This document shows, one piece after another, positions 41,242 through 50,411 of a stretch of 60,306 nucleotides of DNA. Position numbers and translations under genes: made by a program. Positions within the stretch are counted from its first letter, which is position 1, and the number at the start of each line of letters is the position of its first letter. Source of the DNA: an uncultured Bacteroidales bacterium (lineage in GTDB: Bacteria; Bacteroidota; Bacteroidia; Bacteroidales; Paludibacteraceae); NCBI GenBank assembly GCA_900316005.1, contig ONBH01000016.1, positions 1 through 60,306 on the forward strand, given 5' to 3'. The notes beneath the pieces are model-generated. The model was not told the origin of the DNA and ran no database searches. It saw only the letters and a program-made list of their open reading frames with translations.

Positions 41242-42243
41242 GTGAAATGCAAAAAAACGACAGAAAGTACTTCTCCAAACCGATTTGGTACGCATTTTTG
41301 CTTCACTTCGTTCGGTGAAAGTCACGGTATCGGTGTCGGAGGTGTGGTGGACGGAATGCCCGCCGGTACGCCTGTGGATATAGTCTCTATACGAACGGCT
41401 CTGGAGGAACGTAGCGGCCGCCGGCAAGCCGCCGGTACCTCGCCGCGTGCCAGAGTAGAGGATGACGAGGTGGAGTGGCTGAGCGGTGTGATTCAGGCCG
41501 AAGACGGCTCACTGGTGGCAACGGGTACACCGCTGGCATTTCTGATTCGCAACCACCACCAGCGGCCGGAAGACTACGACTGGCTGCGTGACACCAACCG
41601 TCCTGGTCATGCCGACTATACGTACCGCACCAAATACGGTCGCTACTACGACTACCGTGGCGGCGGTCGGGCCTCAGCGCGCGAGACAGCTGCACGTGTC
41701 GTAGCAGGCGAGTTGGCGGCCGGTCTTTTGCTTCAGCAGCACATTAGCATCGAGGCTCGCCTCACGCAAGTCGGGCTGGAGACAGACCCCGAGCGCTTTG
41801 ACCCACTGTTACGCGAAATACAAGCGGCAGGTGACAGCATCGGCGGCATCGTCAGCTGTACTATCACCGGGCTGCCTGCCGGTATCGGCGAACCGCTGTT
41901 TGATAAAATACAATGCCGCCTGGCTGCCGCGATGCTATCCATCAACGGTTGCAAGGGTTTTGCTTACGGCACCGGCTTCGATATGCGCCCCCGAGGCAGC
42001 GAGTTATACCACGCGGGCGAAGTACCTTGTCCTGCTTCCGGCGGAATAGAAGGCGGACTGACCAATGGTCTGCCTCTCACATTCTGCTGCGCTTTCAAGC
42101 CTGCGGCAACCCTCACACAGCTCTATGGCGGGCGACACGATGCCTGCATCGCCGTACGAGCCGTACCCGTAGTGCGAGCCATGACAGCACTCGTGCTACA
42201 AGACATCCTATCCATGACTAATACCACTCATCATGACCAATAA
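41242..42243 (+). CDS. aroC: Chorismate synthase
   Basis: 333 residues; last enzyme of the shikimate pathway, FMN-dependent. Blocks: FTSFGESHGIGVGGVVDGMPAG, SGRRQAAGTSPRARVEDDEVEWLSGV, RPGHADYTYRTKYG, DYRGGGRASARETAARV and FKPAATLTQ. All expected residues are present. It is slightly shorter than the usual 355-360. The only in-frame start before FGTHFCFTSFGESHG is GTG at 41242, which falls at or before the predicted transcription start, suggesting a leaderless mRNA. It overlaps the next gene by 11 bases. Confidence 0.96.
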   Translation: MKCKKTTESTSPNRFGTHFCFTSFGESHGIGVGGVVDGMPAGTPVDIVSIRTALEERSGRRQAAGTSPRARVEDDEVEWLSGVIQAEDGSLVATGTPLAFLIRNHHQRPEDYDWLRDTNRPGHADYTYRTKYGRYYDYRGGGRASARETAARVVAGELAAGLLLQQHISIEARLTQVGLETDPERFDPLLREIQAAGDSIGGIVSCTITGLPAGIGEPLFDKIQCRLAAAMLSINGCKGFAYGTGFDMRPRGSELYHAGEVPCPASGGIEGGLTNGLPLTFCCAFKPAATLTQLYGGRHDACIAVRAVPVVRAMTALVLQDILSMTNTTHHDQ

Positions 42244-43228
42244 AGAGGAATACATTCGGCTCTGCGCCGAAAACGACGACATACCCGTTTTCATGCAGCC
42301 CTGGTGGCTGGATGCCGTATGCGCCGGTAAAGAATGGGACGTATTGCTATCCCGGGAAGATAGCAGCAATCCGGAATCTGCTAAGATATTAGGCGCCATG
42401 CCGTATCTATTGCGCAAGAAATGGGGTATGCGCTATATTGTGATGCCACAGCAGACACAGCTGGGAGGTATCGTAGTCTTTGATGACCGCCAACAGGGTG
42501 ACCTGATGCTGGGCGACACCCGCATTGCGACAGCCGTCTGCCAGGACATCAAGCAGCAACTGGATGCCATGGGGCTCTGCTACTACTACCAGCAGTATAT
42601 CCCCAGTAATAGTTGTCCCGGAATAATGCAAGGGCTGGGAATGAAGGTTAAGGAACGCGTCACCTACCGCGTCAACGACTTACGCGATATGAACAAGGTG
42701 GTGGATAGTTTCTCCAAGAACAAGAAACGCCAACTGCAGAAAGCCATGGCACTGAAGGTAGAGCGCGGACTCAATGTCGAAACATTCTACACCTTCCACA
42801 AGAACTGTATGGCGGAACGCAAACGCGAGATTGCGTACACGCGCGAGTTTCTGCTGGTCTTACAACGCAAGGCAGCACGCGCCAAGCAGTGTGAGATCAT
42901 CAGCATCCGGACCCTCGATGACGAACTCTGCGCCGCCGCTTTTCTGGTGTGGGACAAACAATACCTTTACTACCTCATTCCCTGCTATAGCGAGCGTTTC
43001 AAGGACTCCGGAGCCGGTGCGCTACTGGCACTGGAAGCCATGAAAGTGGCACGCGAGCAGCATGTGAAATTCGATTTTGAGGGCAGCATGAATAGCGGTA
43101 TTGCCAACCACTACAAACAACTTGGCAGCACTGCCGAGACGTACTACAGCGTAGAGAAGCTCTACAAGTGGTGGTTCTGGTTTGCCCTGTTATGGAACAA
43201 GATTCGCAACCTCAAATACGGAATATAG
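42233..43228 (+). CDS. FemAB/GNAT-like acyltransferase
   Basis: 331 residues, cytoplasmic. MQPWWLDAVCAGKEWDVLLS at the start and SFSKNKKRQLQKAM, DKQYLYYLIPCYSERFKDSGAGALLALEAMKVA, FDFEGSMNSGIANHYKQLGS later match the GNAT-fold acetyltransferase_6/FemAB-like family used in cell-surface glycan or peptide modification. It overlaps aroC by 11 bases and is followed five bases later by a glycosyltransferase gene, so it likely belongs to the surface-glycan cluster. Acyl donor and acceptor are unknown. Confidence 0.85.
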   Translation: MTNKEEYIRLCAENDDIPVFMQPWWLDAVCAGKEWDVLLSREDSSNPESAKILGAMPYLLRKKWGMRYIVMPQQTQLGGIVVFDDRQQGDLMLGDTRIATAVCQDIKQQLDAMGLCYYYQQYIPSNSCPGIMQGLGMKVKERVTYRVNDLRDMNKVVDSFSKNKKRQLQKAMALKVERGLNVETFYTFHKNCMAERKREIAYTREFLLVLQRKAARAKQCEIISIRTLDDELCAAAFLVWDKQYLYYLIPCYSERFKDSGAGALLALEAMKVAREQHVKFDFEGSMNSGIANHYKQLGSTAETYYSVEKLYKWWFWFALLWNKIRNLKYGI

Positions 43229-43233
43229 TCTCT

Positions 43234-44274
43234 ATGCGTGTACTCTTCCTCAGCGCCTGGTATCCGACCGAACGAGACCCCATGTTCGGGCTCTTTGTTC
43301 AAAAACACGCCGAAGCGGTTATACGCCTGGGCGCAGACGTGCGCGTAATATATAATGAGAAGCGGGGGCTCGCCTGGTGGCTCAGGATGCGGCGGGAACT
43401 CCGTACCCTTCTGCGCGAGGGCTGGCGCCCCGATGTGACGCAGGTCAATGTCAACGGCAAGAACGCTCTTGTAGCCCTGTGGCTGAAGTTGCGCTACGGC
43501 ATACCGTACATCCTTATCGAACATTGGACTGGTTATTTACCCATCAGTTTTCAGCTCCAAAGCCGAATCAAACGCTGTTTGTATCGTCTCTGCACCCGCC
43601 ATGCAGCGCGCGTCATGCCGGTCAGTCACAACCTTGCGCGCGCCATGCAAGAATTGGGCATGCAGGGTAAGTACGACGTTGTAAATAATGTAGTGGATGA
43701 CTTCTTCTACACCCCGCCCTTCCCGCCGCAACCCGAGCAGATACGTCATATCCTGCATATCAGTTGTTTTGATGAGCCTCATAAGAATGTCAAAGGCATT
43801 CTACGCGTCTTTCATCGCCTGCGTAGAGCGGGACGCAATATCTGTCTGACCATCGTCGGCACGGGTCCGGACTACGATGAGGTCGTTGCCTATGCCCGTC
43901 GTGAGGGTTTGGATGAAGGCGTTACTTACACCGGCATGCTTATGCCCAAACATGTCAACGAGGTTTTCCGGCAGAGCGATCTCTTTGTGCTCTTCTCCAA
44001 TACCGAGAATGCCCCCGTTGTCATCAGCGAGAGTCTGGCCGTCGGGTGTCCCGTCCTCTCATCCGATGTAGGCGGCATCCGCGAAATGATACCGACTTCA
44101 TGCGGACGGCTCGTACCCGCAGGCAACGAAGAGGCGCTGTATCAAGCCTGGACCTACATGCTGGACCATCCTGATGAATATCAACATGATACAATCCGTC
44201 AAGAAGGTCTGCCCTACTCCTACGAGGCGGTCGGCAAGTTACTCGTTACAATTTACCAATCCGTACGAAAATGA
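43234..44274 (+). CDS. Glycosyltransferase family 4
   Basis: 346 residues, GT-B fold. N-terminal MRVLFLSAWYPTERDPMFGLFVQKHA, acceptor half with EHWTGYLPISFQLQSR, and donor half HILHISCFDEPHKNVKGILRVFHRL, ICLTIVGTGPDYDEV and FSNTENAPVVISESLAVGCPVLSSDVGGIREMI, the nucleotide-sugar EX7E-type region. Frames continue upstream, but the ATG at 43234 begins the conserved first strand. It overlaps the flippase gene by four bases. Probably adds a sugar to a lipid-linked glycan. Confidence 0.93.
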   Translation: MRVLFLSAWYPTERDPMFGLFVQKHAEAVIRLGADVRVIYNEKRGLAWWLRMRRELRTLLREGWRPDVTQVNVNGKNALVALWLKLRYGIPYILIEHWTGYLPISFQLQSRIKRCLYRLCTRHAARVMPVSHNLARAMQELGMQGKYDVVNNVVDDFFYTPPFPPQPEQIRHILHISCFDEPHKNVKGILRVFHRLRRAGRNICLTIVGTGPDYDEVVAYARREGLDEGVTYTGMLMPKHVNEVFRQSDLFVLFSNTENAPVVISESLAVGCPVLSSDVGGIREMIPTSCGRLVPAGNEEALYQAWTYMLDHPDEYQHDTIRQEGLPYSYEAVGKLLVTIYQSVRK

Positions 44275-45512
44275 GGTCGGACATCCTACATCGGTTGCGT
44301 GAGACGCGCGTGTTGGAGAATTACTCCTATATGACTGCACTCAATATCCTCAGTGCACTCATCGGGTTGATCATCTATCCTTACGTCATCCGTGCGACCG
44401 GCAAAGATGCTTTCGGAACCTATGTCTATGCCTTTACCATCGCCTCATTCTTTCAGGTACTGATAGACTACGGATTTGATTCTCCGGGTGCTAAAGCTAT
44501 CGTTCAAGCAAACGAGGATGTCATGGAACGCAGCCGGATAGTAACGAGCGTACTATTACTGAAGACGGGGTTAATCGTGATTAGCGGAATACTGTTCTCG
44601 TTGTGTTTACATTTTATTCCGTTTATGCACGCCAACCGCCTGCTCTGTCTTATTACTTTCACTCAATTAGCTATAGGCAGTTTGTTCCCAGTTTGGTATT
44701 TTCAGGGGATGAAAAAGATGAAGTGGGTTACTTATATCAACTTATCCCTTCGTCTCTGCACCATCCCTCTCATCTTGCTTTTTATTCATTCTGCACAAGA
44801 CATCAACAGTTATGCATTTATCGTCATGATATCCATTGTACTGGGTACCGGTATCGCATATATATTTCTTGCAAAAGACGGCATCCGATTCGCCTCTATT
44901 TCTTCCCATCGCCTGAAAACTCTCCTATCGGATGCCACACCTTTTTTTGCCACAGCTGTAACCGGGAATCTTAAATCACTCTCCGTAAAGACCCTTATTA
45001 AAATTCATTTCGGCGTAGGCGATGTGGCGGTATATGATCTGGCTGAGAAGATTATCACCATTCCGCGCTTCTTTACCCAGAACATCAACGGTGCTTTATT
45101 TCCGGAGGTAGTGAATAACGCAACCCCGGAAAGGGTAAAACGTATTTTCAAATACGAACACCTCATTGGTATCGCATTCACCATCATCATTGCATTATTG
45201 AGTTATCCCATGGTTCTTATTCTCGGAGGAGAACAGATGATGGATGCAGTCTGGGTTACTATCATGCTGAGTACAACCATATACACTTGGCTTGTAGTAG
45301 GGGCTTACATCAATTTTGTCTTTATTCCAGCCGGTAAATACTATATCATCACCTTGAACCAACTCATTGCCTTTTTATCTTGCGTTCTGTTGGCATATTG
45401 CGGCTTATTCCTATGGCAAGATATCTCCGTTGTCACGGCCGGTGTTATGATTTCGGGATTTATAGAAATGATATTCTGCAGATATATATCCAAACATTAT
45501 AAACTCCTATAA
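44271..45512 (+). CDS. Oligosaccharide flippase (Wzx-like)
   Basis: 413 residues, about twelve membrane helices. The N-terminus LENYSYMTALNILSALIGLIIYPYVIRATG is typical of the MATE-like polysaccharide transporter family that flips undecaprenyl-linked glycans to the periplasm. The conserved FFTQNINGALFPEV block follows at residues about 265-280. Coupled to the GT4 gene by a four-base overlap and followed after eleven bases by a GT2 gene; base composition turns more AT-rich here, as is common for transferred glycan clusters. Confidence 0.92.
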   Translation: MRSDILHRLRETRVLENYSYMTALNILSALIGLIIYPYVIRATGKDAFGTYVYAFTIASFFQVLIDYGFDSPGAKAIVQANEDVMERSRIVTSVLLLKTGLIVISGILFSLCLHFIPFMHANRLLCLITFTQLAIGSLFPVWYFQGMKKMKWVTYINLSLRLCTIPLILLFIHSAQDINSYAFIVMISIVLGTGIAYIFLAKDGIRFASISSHRLKTLLSDATPFFATAVTGNLKSLSVKTLIKIHFGVGDVAVYDLAEKIITIPRFFTQNINGALFPEVVNNATPERVKRIFKYEHLIGIAFTIIIALLSYPMVLILGGEQMMDAVWVTIMLSTTIYTWLVVGAYINFVFIPAGKYYIITLNQLIAFLSCVLLAYCGLFLWQDISVVTAGVMISGFIEMIFCRYISKHYKLL

Positions 45513-45523
45513 AGTCTTATCGG

Positions 45524-46498
45524 ATGAATCCTCTTATTTCCATTTGCGTCCCTATCTACAACGTTGCTCCATACCTTGAACGATGTGTACACTCGCTGAT
45601 GCAACAAACATATCAGAGATTGGAATATATCTTTGTGGACGATTGCTCTACCGATAACAGCATTAGCCTGCTTGAAGAGTGGTTAGAGAGGTATCCGGAA
45701 CGCAAACAACACGCAATCATTATCCGAAATGATTGCAATCACGGATTAGCATATACCCGCAGGATATCCATCGAAAATGCACACGGCGAATACATCGTTT
45801 GTGTCGATTCGGATGACTATATAGAACATGATATGATACAATGCCTTGTCACAAAAGCCATTGAGACCAACGCCGATATTGTTGCTGCCGGATATTTCTA
45901 TGAATCCAAGACCGCCTCACAAATCTTCCTCCCCGAGCCCTGCGATAAGGAAACGGATTTATTTCGTGTGACCTTAACCGGTATGATTCATCATATCTGC
46001 AGCAAACTCTTTCGCCGTTCTTTATATACTGTCGGACGTTGTTGTTATGCGCCGGAAGGTATGGACTATCTGGAAGACAGAATGATGCTTGTATTGTTAG
46101 GCACCAAACTCCAACGCGTGGCTACGATTGACCAACCGCTGTACCATTATGTTTATCGGAACGATTCGGTATCACAACGGAAGAGCAAAAAACATTTTCA
46201 ATGTCTGATTCGATTTTGGGAAGAAACAGACAAGTTGCTGGACGAATTGGGACTGACCGAAAAATTCCAACAGTATATCGGAACAGCAAAAATCGAAGAC
46301 AAAGCCGGTTTGCTAATGTATTGCGACAACCGCACCAGAAAACAATACGTGAATTTGTATGCAAAAGAAGAGCAAACCTACACCCCGAAACTAACGCGCG
46401 GCATCGCTCTCATGTATTGGTTTACCAAGCATCACTTATGGATATTGACCTATTGCTATCAGTTATATATCCGATGGATTGTTCAGCATAATTCGTAA
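45524..46498 (+). CDS. Glycosyltransferase family 2
   Basis: 324 residues, cytoplasmic GT-A fold. ISICVPIYNVAPYLERCVHSLMQQTYQRLEYIFVDDCSTDNS at the N-terminus, HGEYIVCVDSDDYIE as the DxD region, and GMDYLEDRMMLVLLG as the ED block. The C-terminal third is less conserved and ends in a hydrophobic stretch (GIALMYWFTKHHLWILTYCYQLYI). AT-rich like the flippase. A perfect promoter on the opposite strand (46555-46586) points into its 3' end. Confidence 0.92.
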   Translation: MNPLISICVPIYNVAPYLERCVHSLMQQTYQRLEYIFVDDCSTDNSISLLEEWLERYPERKQHAIIIRNDCNHGLAYTRRISIENAHGEYIVCVDSDDYIEHDMIQCLVTKAIETNADIVAAGYFYESKTASQIFLPEPCDKETDLFRVTLTGMIHHICSKLFRRSLYTVGRCCYAPEGMDYLEDRMMLVLLGTKLQRVATIDQPLYHYVYRNDSVSQRKSKKHFQCLIRFWEETDKLLDELGLTEKFQQYIGTAKIEDKAGLLMYCDNRTRKQYVNLYAKEEQTYTPKLTRGIALMYWFTKHHLWILTYCYQLYIRWIVQHNS

Positions 46499-46554
46499 AA
46501 ACAAGACACCGACTATACTGACAAATATATGCACTCACGCTTGCATTTCGGTTG

Positions 46555-46586
46555 CAAAAGTACTACTTTTTTTACACATACGCAAA
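46555..46586 (-). promoter_or_regulatory. Orphan minus-strand promoter, antisense to the GT2 gene
   Basis: TTTG (46586-46583), 20 bases, TACTTTTG (46562-46555) with the extended GCGTATGTG motif. Downstream on this strand only frames of three to eight codons occur before the GT2 gene is entered in antisense, so it would make an antisense or non-coding RNA. Confidence 0.7.
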
Positions 46587-46601
46587 TTTTATTCGATTTT
46601 T

Positions 46602-46633
46602 CTTGCACATATCAAAAAAAAGTTGTATCTTTG
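46602..46633 (+). promoter_or_regulatory. tonB promoter
   Basis: CTTG at 46602-46605, 20 bases, TATCTTTG at 46626-46633, then GCAGC. The leader to the ATG at 46695 is about 55 bases. Confidence 0.87.
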
Positions 46634-46694
46634 CAGCCGATTTTGGATAAAGTGTCCAAATCAGCCTGTATCCGATACTAAAAAAACAACCGAT

Positions 46695-47375
46695 ATGCAG
46701 ATTAAGAAATCGAAAAAAGCCAGTCTGGAAGACAAGAAGTTTACCTATGTACTCATAGGCTTTGTCTTCGTGCTAAGCATTTGCTTTGTCGCCCTCGAAT
46801 GGACTGAAAGGGATGTTACCGTGTACGAAGTAGCTGACACCGAGTTCATGATTGAGGAAGAGATTGAGATTCAGCAAACCTCGCAAGAGACTCCTCCCCC
46901 ACCCCCACCACCAGAAGTCAAGAACGTAGAGGAACTGATCGTGGTAGAAGACGAGAAGGAGGTTGAGTCTGTTGAGATTCAGACCGAGGATAACGAGGAA
47001 GAGATTATCATCCAAGCTCCGGTCGAGGAAATCGTAGAAGAAGAGGTTGAAGACGTCATCTTCGTTGTCGTTGAGACCATGCCCGAATTCCCGGGCGGAC
47101 AACAAGCCCTCTTCAAGTACCTGAGTGACAACCTCAAATACCCCGTCATTGCACAAGAGAATGGTATTCAGGGCACTGTGACCTGCCAATTCACGGTCAA
47201 TAAAGACGGTAGTATCGTCGATGTAGTGGCTGTTCGTAACTCGAGCGGTGATCCCAGTCTGGAGAAGGAAGCCATCCGCGTCGTGAAGTCAATGCCGAAG
47301 TGGAACGCGGGTAAGCAGCGTGGTCAAGCCGTGCGCGTGAAGTACACACTGCCCGTGAAGTTCCGTCTGCAATAA
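46695..47375 (+). CDS. tonB: Energy transducer TonB
   Basis: 226 residues. A basic N-terminus, one membrane helix (residues about 17-35), a run of seven prolines at 67-73, a long Glu-rich linker (about 76-130), and the TonB C-terminal domain from FPGGQQALFKYLSDNLKYP to YTLPVKFRL. TonB carries proton-motive energy to outer-membrane receptors. The acidic linker replaces the usual Pro/Lys spacer, as is common in Bacteroidetes. No ExbB/ExbD genes are nearby. The ATG at 46695 is the first after the promoter that gives a normal N-terminus. recG starts 16 bases later. Confidence 0.95.
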   Translation: MQIKKSKKASLEDKKFTYVLIGFVFVLSICFVALEWTERDVTVYEVADTEFMIEEEIEIQQTSQETPPPPPPPEVKNVEELIVVEDEKEVESVEIQTEDNEEEIIIQAPVEEIVEEEVEDVIFVVVETMPEFPGGQQALFKYLSDNLKYPVIAQENGIQGTVTCQFTVNKDGSIVDVVAVRNSSGDPSLEKEAIRVVKSMPKWNAGKQRGQAVRVKYTLPVKFRLQ

Positions 47376-47391
47376 TTCAGCCGGGCCGCCT

Positions 47392-49536
47392 ATGACCGAC
47401 CTGAATATACGAGACATAACCTATTGCAAGAATGTCGGTGCGAAACGTGCCGACATTCTTCGTCATGAGCTCCATGCCGAGACTGCCATGGATTTGCTCC
47501 GCCACTACCCCTTCCGCTATACCGACCGCAGCCGCATGTATCACATAGCGGATATCGCTGACGAGGACACAGCGGTACAAATCCGCGGGCGCCTGCTCGA
47601 ATGGCATACCATCGGCGTAGGCAAAGGGCAACGCCTCAGCGCACAATTTAGCGACGGCTATCATGTGGTGGAACTGGTCTGGTTCCGCGGCATCAGTTAT
47701 CTGAAACTCGATAAGAACAGGGAATACCTCCTCTTTGGCAAACCCAGCCGATTCAATCACACCTGGAACTTCGTACATCCCGAACTGACACCTTGGGAAA
47801 AAGTCACCAAGGAGATGACCGAGGGTCTCGAACCCGAGTACCCGACCACGGAACGCATGAAGCAATCCGGTCTTAACTCACGAGCCTTCCGCGCCATCAC
47901 CGCCGCCCTTATGCCCGACCTCAAACAGGGCGTACAGGACACCCTCGGCGGCGATGTGCTCAAGCGTTACCACCTGATGAACCTGACGGATGCGTTGCTC
48001 AACGTACATTTCCCGCCCGACACCCGCCACATGCAGGCGGCACGCGAGCGACTGAAGTTCGAGGAGCTCTTCTATATCCAGCTCGACCTCTTGCGGCAGA
48101 TGAAACGCCGCGAGCAAAAAGCCGGTTACCCCATGCCCAAGGTAGGACATCGCTTCCACACCTTCTACCGCGAGTACCTACCCTTCCCCCTCACCAACGC
48201 CCAGAAACGCGTCATCCGCGAGATACACGCCGACATGCAATCCGGCAAACAGATGAACCGCCTGCTGCAAGGCGATGTTGGCAGCGGCAAGACCCTGGTC
48301 GCACTCATGTGCGCCCTGCTCGCTGCCGACAATGGATACCAGACCTGCATCATGGCACCCACCGAGATCCTTGCGCAGCAGCATTATGAGACATTGCGTC
48401 AGTTACTCCGCGCCGGCACAGCCGACGAAGAAGGCACTCTCTGGGACAGCGGCAAGCCCCCCCTCATGCGCATTGCACTACTCACCGGCAGCACTACCAA
48501 AAAACGACGCGAAGAACTGCACCGACACCTTGAGGACGGCGCGATAGACTTGCTCATCGGCACACACGCACTACTGGAAGATAATGTGCAGTTTGCCAAC
48601 CTCGGACTCTGCATCGTGGACGAACAGCACCGATTCGGCGTGGCACAGCGGGCCAAGCTCTGGAACAAGAATATCCGGGCTCCGCACGTACTGGTGATGA
48701 CAGCCACCCCCATTCCCCGCACCCTGGCGATGACCGTATATGGCGATCTGCGCATCAGCATCATCGACGAACTGCCACCCGGACGCAAACCCGTACATAC
48801 CCTCCACTACACCATCACTCGCCGCGCCAGCATCAACCGTTTCATCCGCGAACAGGTGGACAAGGGACGACAGATATACGTAGTCTATCCCCTCATCAAG
48901 GAGAATGAGAAACTCGATCTGCGCGACCTGCAGAACGGCTACAACGAACTCATCGAGACCTTCCCCGAGTACCGCATCTCTATGGTACACGGGCAGATGC
49001 GCCCCGCGGATAAAGACGAGCAGATGCGCCGCTTCCAGGCAGGCGAGACGCAGATTCTGGTGGCCACCACCGTCATCGAGGTCGGCGTCAATGTTCCCAA
49101 CGCCAGCGTTATGATTATCGAGAATGCCGAACGCTTCGGCCTCAGCCAGCTCCATCAACTGCGCGGACGGGTCGGACGCGGTGCGGAACAGAGTTACTGC
49201 ATCCTGCTCACAAACCTGGAGATATCATCCGAGACCCGCAAACGCATGGAGGTCATGGTAGCTACCAACGATGGCTTCAAAATCGCCGAGATGGACCTAC
49301 AGCTACGCGGACCCGGCGACATGAAAGGAACGCTGCAGAGCGGGCAAGCCTTTGACCTGCATATTGCAAACCTATCCACCGATGGTCAAATCCTGGAGCG
49401 CGCACGCCAGGCGGCAGAAGAAGTCCTCTGCAACGACCCGCTCCTGGAAAGCGATTGGAACCGACTCTACAAACGACGACTTGATGTGCTCCGTTTTGCA
49501 GGGCAGACACCCGTCAATTGGGAAGAAATCAGTTAA
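47392..49536 (+). CDS. recG: ATP-dependent DNA helicase RecG
   Basis: 714 residues; remodels stalled replication forks and branched DNA. The N-terminal wedge/OB region contains the RGRLLEW...FSDGYHVVELVWF strands. Helicase motifs: GDVGSGKT (294-301), APTEILAQQHYETL, GTHALLEDNVQF, DEQHRFG (410-416), TATPIPRTLAM, VHGQMRPADKDEQM, VATTVIEVGVNVPNA and QLRGRVGRG. The length is typical. It follows tonB by 16 bases and ends in a strong terminator. Confidence 0.98.
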   Translation: MTDLNIRDITYCKNVGAKRADILRHELHAETAMDLLRHYPFRYTDRSRMYHIADIADEDTAVQIRGRLLEWHTIGVGKGQRLSAQFSDGYHVVELVWFRGISYLKLDKNREYLLFGKPSRFNHTWNFVHPELTPWEKVTKEMTEGLEPEYPTTERMKQSGLNSRAFRAITAALMPDLKQGVQDTLGGDVLKRYHLMNLTDALLNVHFPPDTRHMQAARERLKFEELFYIQLDLLRQMKRREQKAGYPMPKVGHRFHTFYREYLPFPLTNAQKRVIREIHADMQSGKQMNRLLQGDVGSGKTLVALMCALLAADNGYQTCIMAPTEILAQQHYETLRQLLRAGTADEEGTLWDSGKPPLMRIALLTGSTTKKRREELHRHLEDGAIDLLIGTHALLEDNVQFANLGLCIVDEQHRFGVAQRAKLWNKNIRAPHVLVMTATPIPRTLAMTVYGDLRISIIDELPPGRKPVHTLHYTITRRASINRFIREQVDKGRQIYVVYPLIKENEKLDLRDLQNGYNELIETFPEYRISMVHGQMRPADKDEQMRRFQAGETQILVATTVIEVGVNVPNASVMIIENAERFGLSQLHQLRGRVGRGAEQSYCILLTNLEISSETRKRMEVMVATNDGFKIAEMDLQLRGPGDMKGTLQSGQAFDLHIANLSTDGQILERARQAAEEVLCNDPLLESDWNRLYKRRLDVLRFAGQTPVNWEEIS

Positions 49537-49564
49537 AAAAAGCGAGCTTTCGGGCTCGTTTTTC
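49535..49564 (+). terminator. Rho-independent terminator of recG
   Basis: A-run, stem CGAGC (49543-49547) with GCTCG (49554-49558), loop TTTCGG, then a T-run. It begins at the recG stop codon. Confidence 0.85.
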
Positions 49565-49581
49565 ATTTTTCCTCCAAAAAA

Positions 49582-49613
49582 TTTGTGTATGTCAGCTTTT
49601 TTTCGTAATTTTG
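49582..49613 (+). promoter_or_regulatory. Promoter of the DUF6089-uppS-bamA cluster
   Basis: TTTG at 49582-49585, 20 bases, TAATTTTG at 49606-49613, then GCAGG. The extended GTGTATGTCAG motif follows the -33 box. Confidence 0.87.
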
Positions 49614-49677
49614 CAGGCTGATTTGTTCGTGTGCACAGGCGCACGAGCGTACACGCGCGAGAATTTATAGTAAAATA

Positions 49678-50367
49678 GTGAGAAACAGAATCAAACGATA
49701 TAGCATTCTTTGCATACTGACGGCCCTCAGCATCGGGTCATTCGCAGCCGGCAGGGGGGATATGTACCTCTGCGACTTCGGTTTTCAGGGAGGCATCGGA
49801 TACTATGTAGGTGATGCCAACCCGCATATCTTTGTCCACCCTCGTGAGGCCTACGGCGGCTTCTTCCGCTACCGTTTTACCCAGCGCTGGGCGCTTCAGG
49901 TACAGGGAATCACGCAACGTATCACCGGCCTGAATCCGGATGGCACGGGTTTTGCAGTCAAAAATAACGGCATGTGGACCAACCAATTGGTGAACATCGA
50001 CGTAGTGGCAGAGTATAACTTCTTCCGCTTTGATGTAGCCGAGTACGACAGCCGCGTGAAGACCTATACCCCCTATATCGGTTTGGGCATCGGCATGTCA
50101 ATACATAGCGGTTTTACCCGCGTCTCGGGGTATCTGCCTTTTGTAATAGGCTTCAAGTGGAAGTTCCACCCCCGCTGCAACCTGCAGCTTGTATGGCAGC
50201 ACAACGTGTATTTCTCCGACAACCTGGAGCACGTTGATGCCTACAACAACCTGCATGACCTCAACGGCAGCAACATCCTTAACTGCGATGTCACCGGCAC
50301 TCTCATGGTGGGGCTGAGCGTCGCTTTTGCCACCGGCAAAAAGGTATGCCGCAGATGCGAAGAATAG
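49678..50367 (+). CDS. DUF6089-type outer-membrane barrel protein
   Basis: 229 residues. Signal peptide RYSILCILTALSIGSFAA; the mature part opens DFGFQGGIGYYVGDANPH and AYGGFFRYRFTQRWALQVQG, then PYIGLGIGMS and FVIGFKWKFHPRCNLQLVW, the pattern of the DUF6089 beta-barrel family that in Bacteroidetes sits next to uppS and bamA. There is no in-frame ATG before the signal, so GTG at 49678 is used. The 60-base leader contains alternating GCGTAC/ACGCGCG tracts. A role in envelope assembly is inferred from the conserved neighbours. Confidence 0.88.
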   Translation: MRNRIKRYSILCILTALSIGSFAAGRGDMYLCDFGFQGGIGYYVGDANPHIFVHPREAYGGFFRYRFTQRWALQVQGITQRITGLNPDGTGFAVKNNGMWTNQLVNIDVVAEYNFFRFDVAEYDSRVKTYTPYIGLGIGMSIHSGFTRVSGYLPFVIGFKWKFHPRCNLQLVWQHNVYFSDNLEHVDAYNNLHDLNGSNILNCDVTGTLMVGLSVAFATGKKVCRRCEE

Positions 50368-50411
50368 TTGATAATTGATAGTTGATAGTTGACAATTGAT
50401 AGTTGATAGTA
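50368..50411. repeat. TTGATAATTGA-type short repeat array
   Basis: Five units between the DUF6089 stop and the uppS start; an in-frame TTG inside it (50403) is an alternative, less likely uppS start. Confidence 0.8.

Noticed and set aside
46122..46364. 80-codon frame antisense to the GT2 gene, downstream of the orphan promoter
   Set aside because: It starts about 180 bases inside the antisense region, is low-quality and has no family features; an RNA product is more likely.
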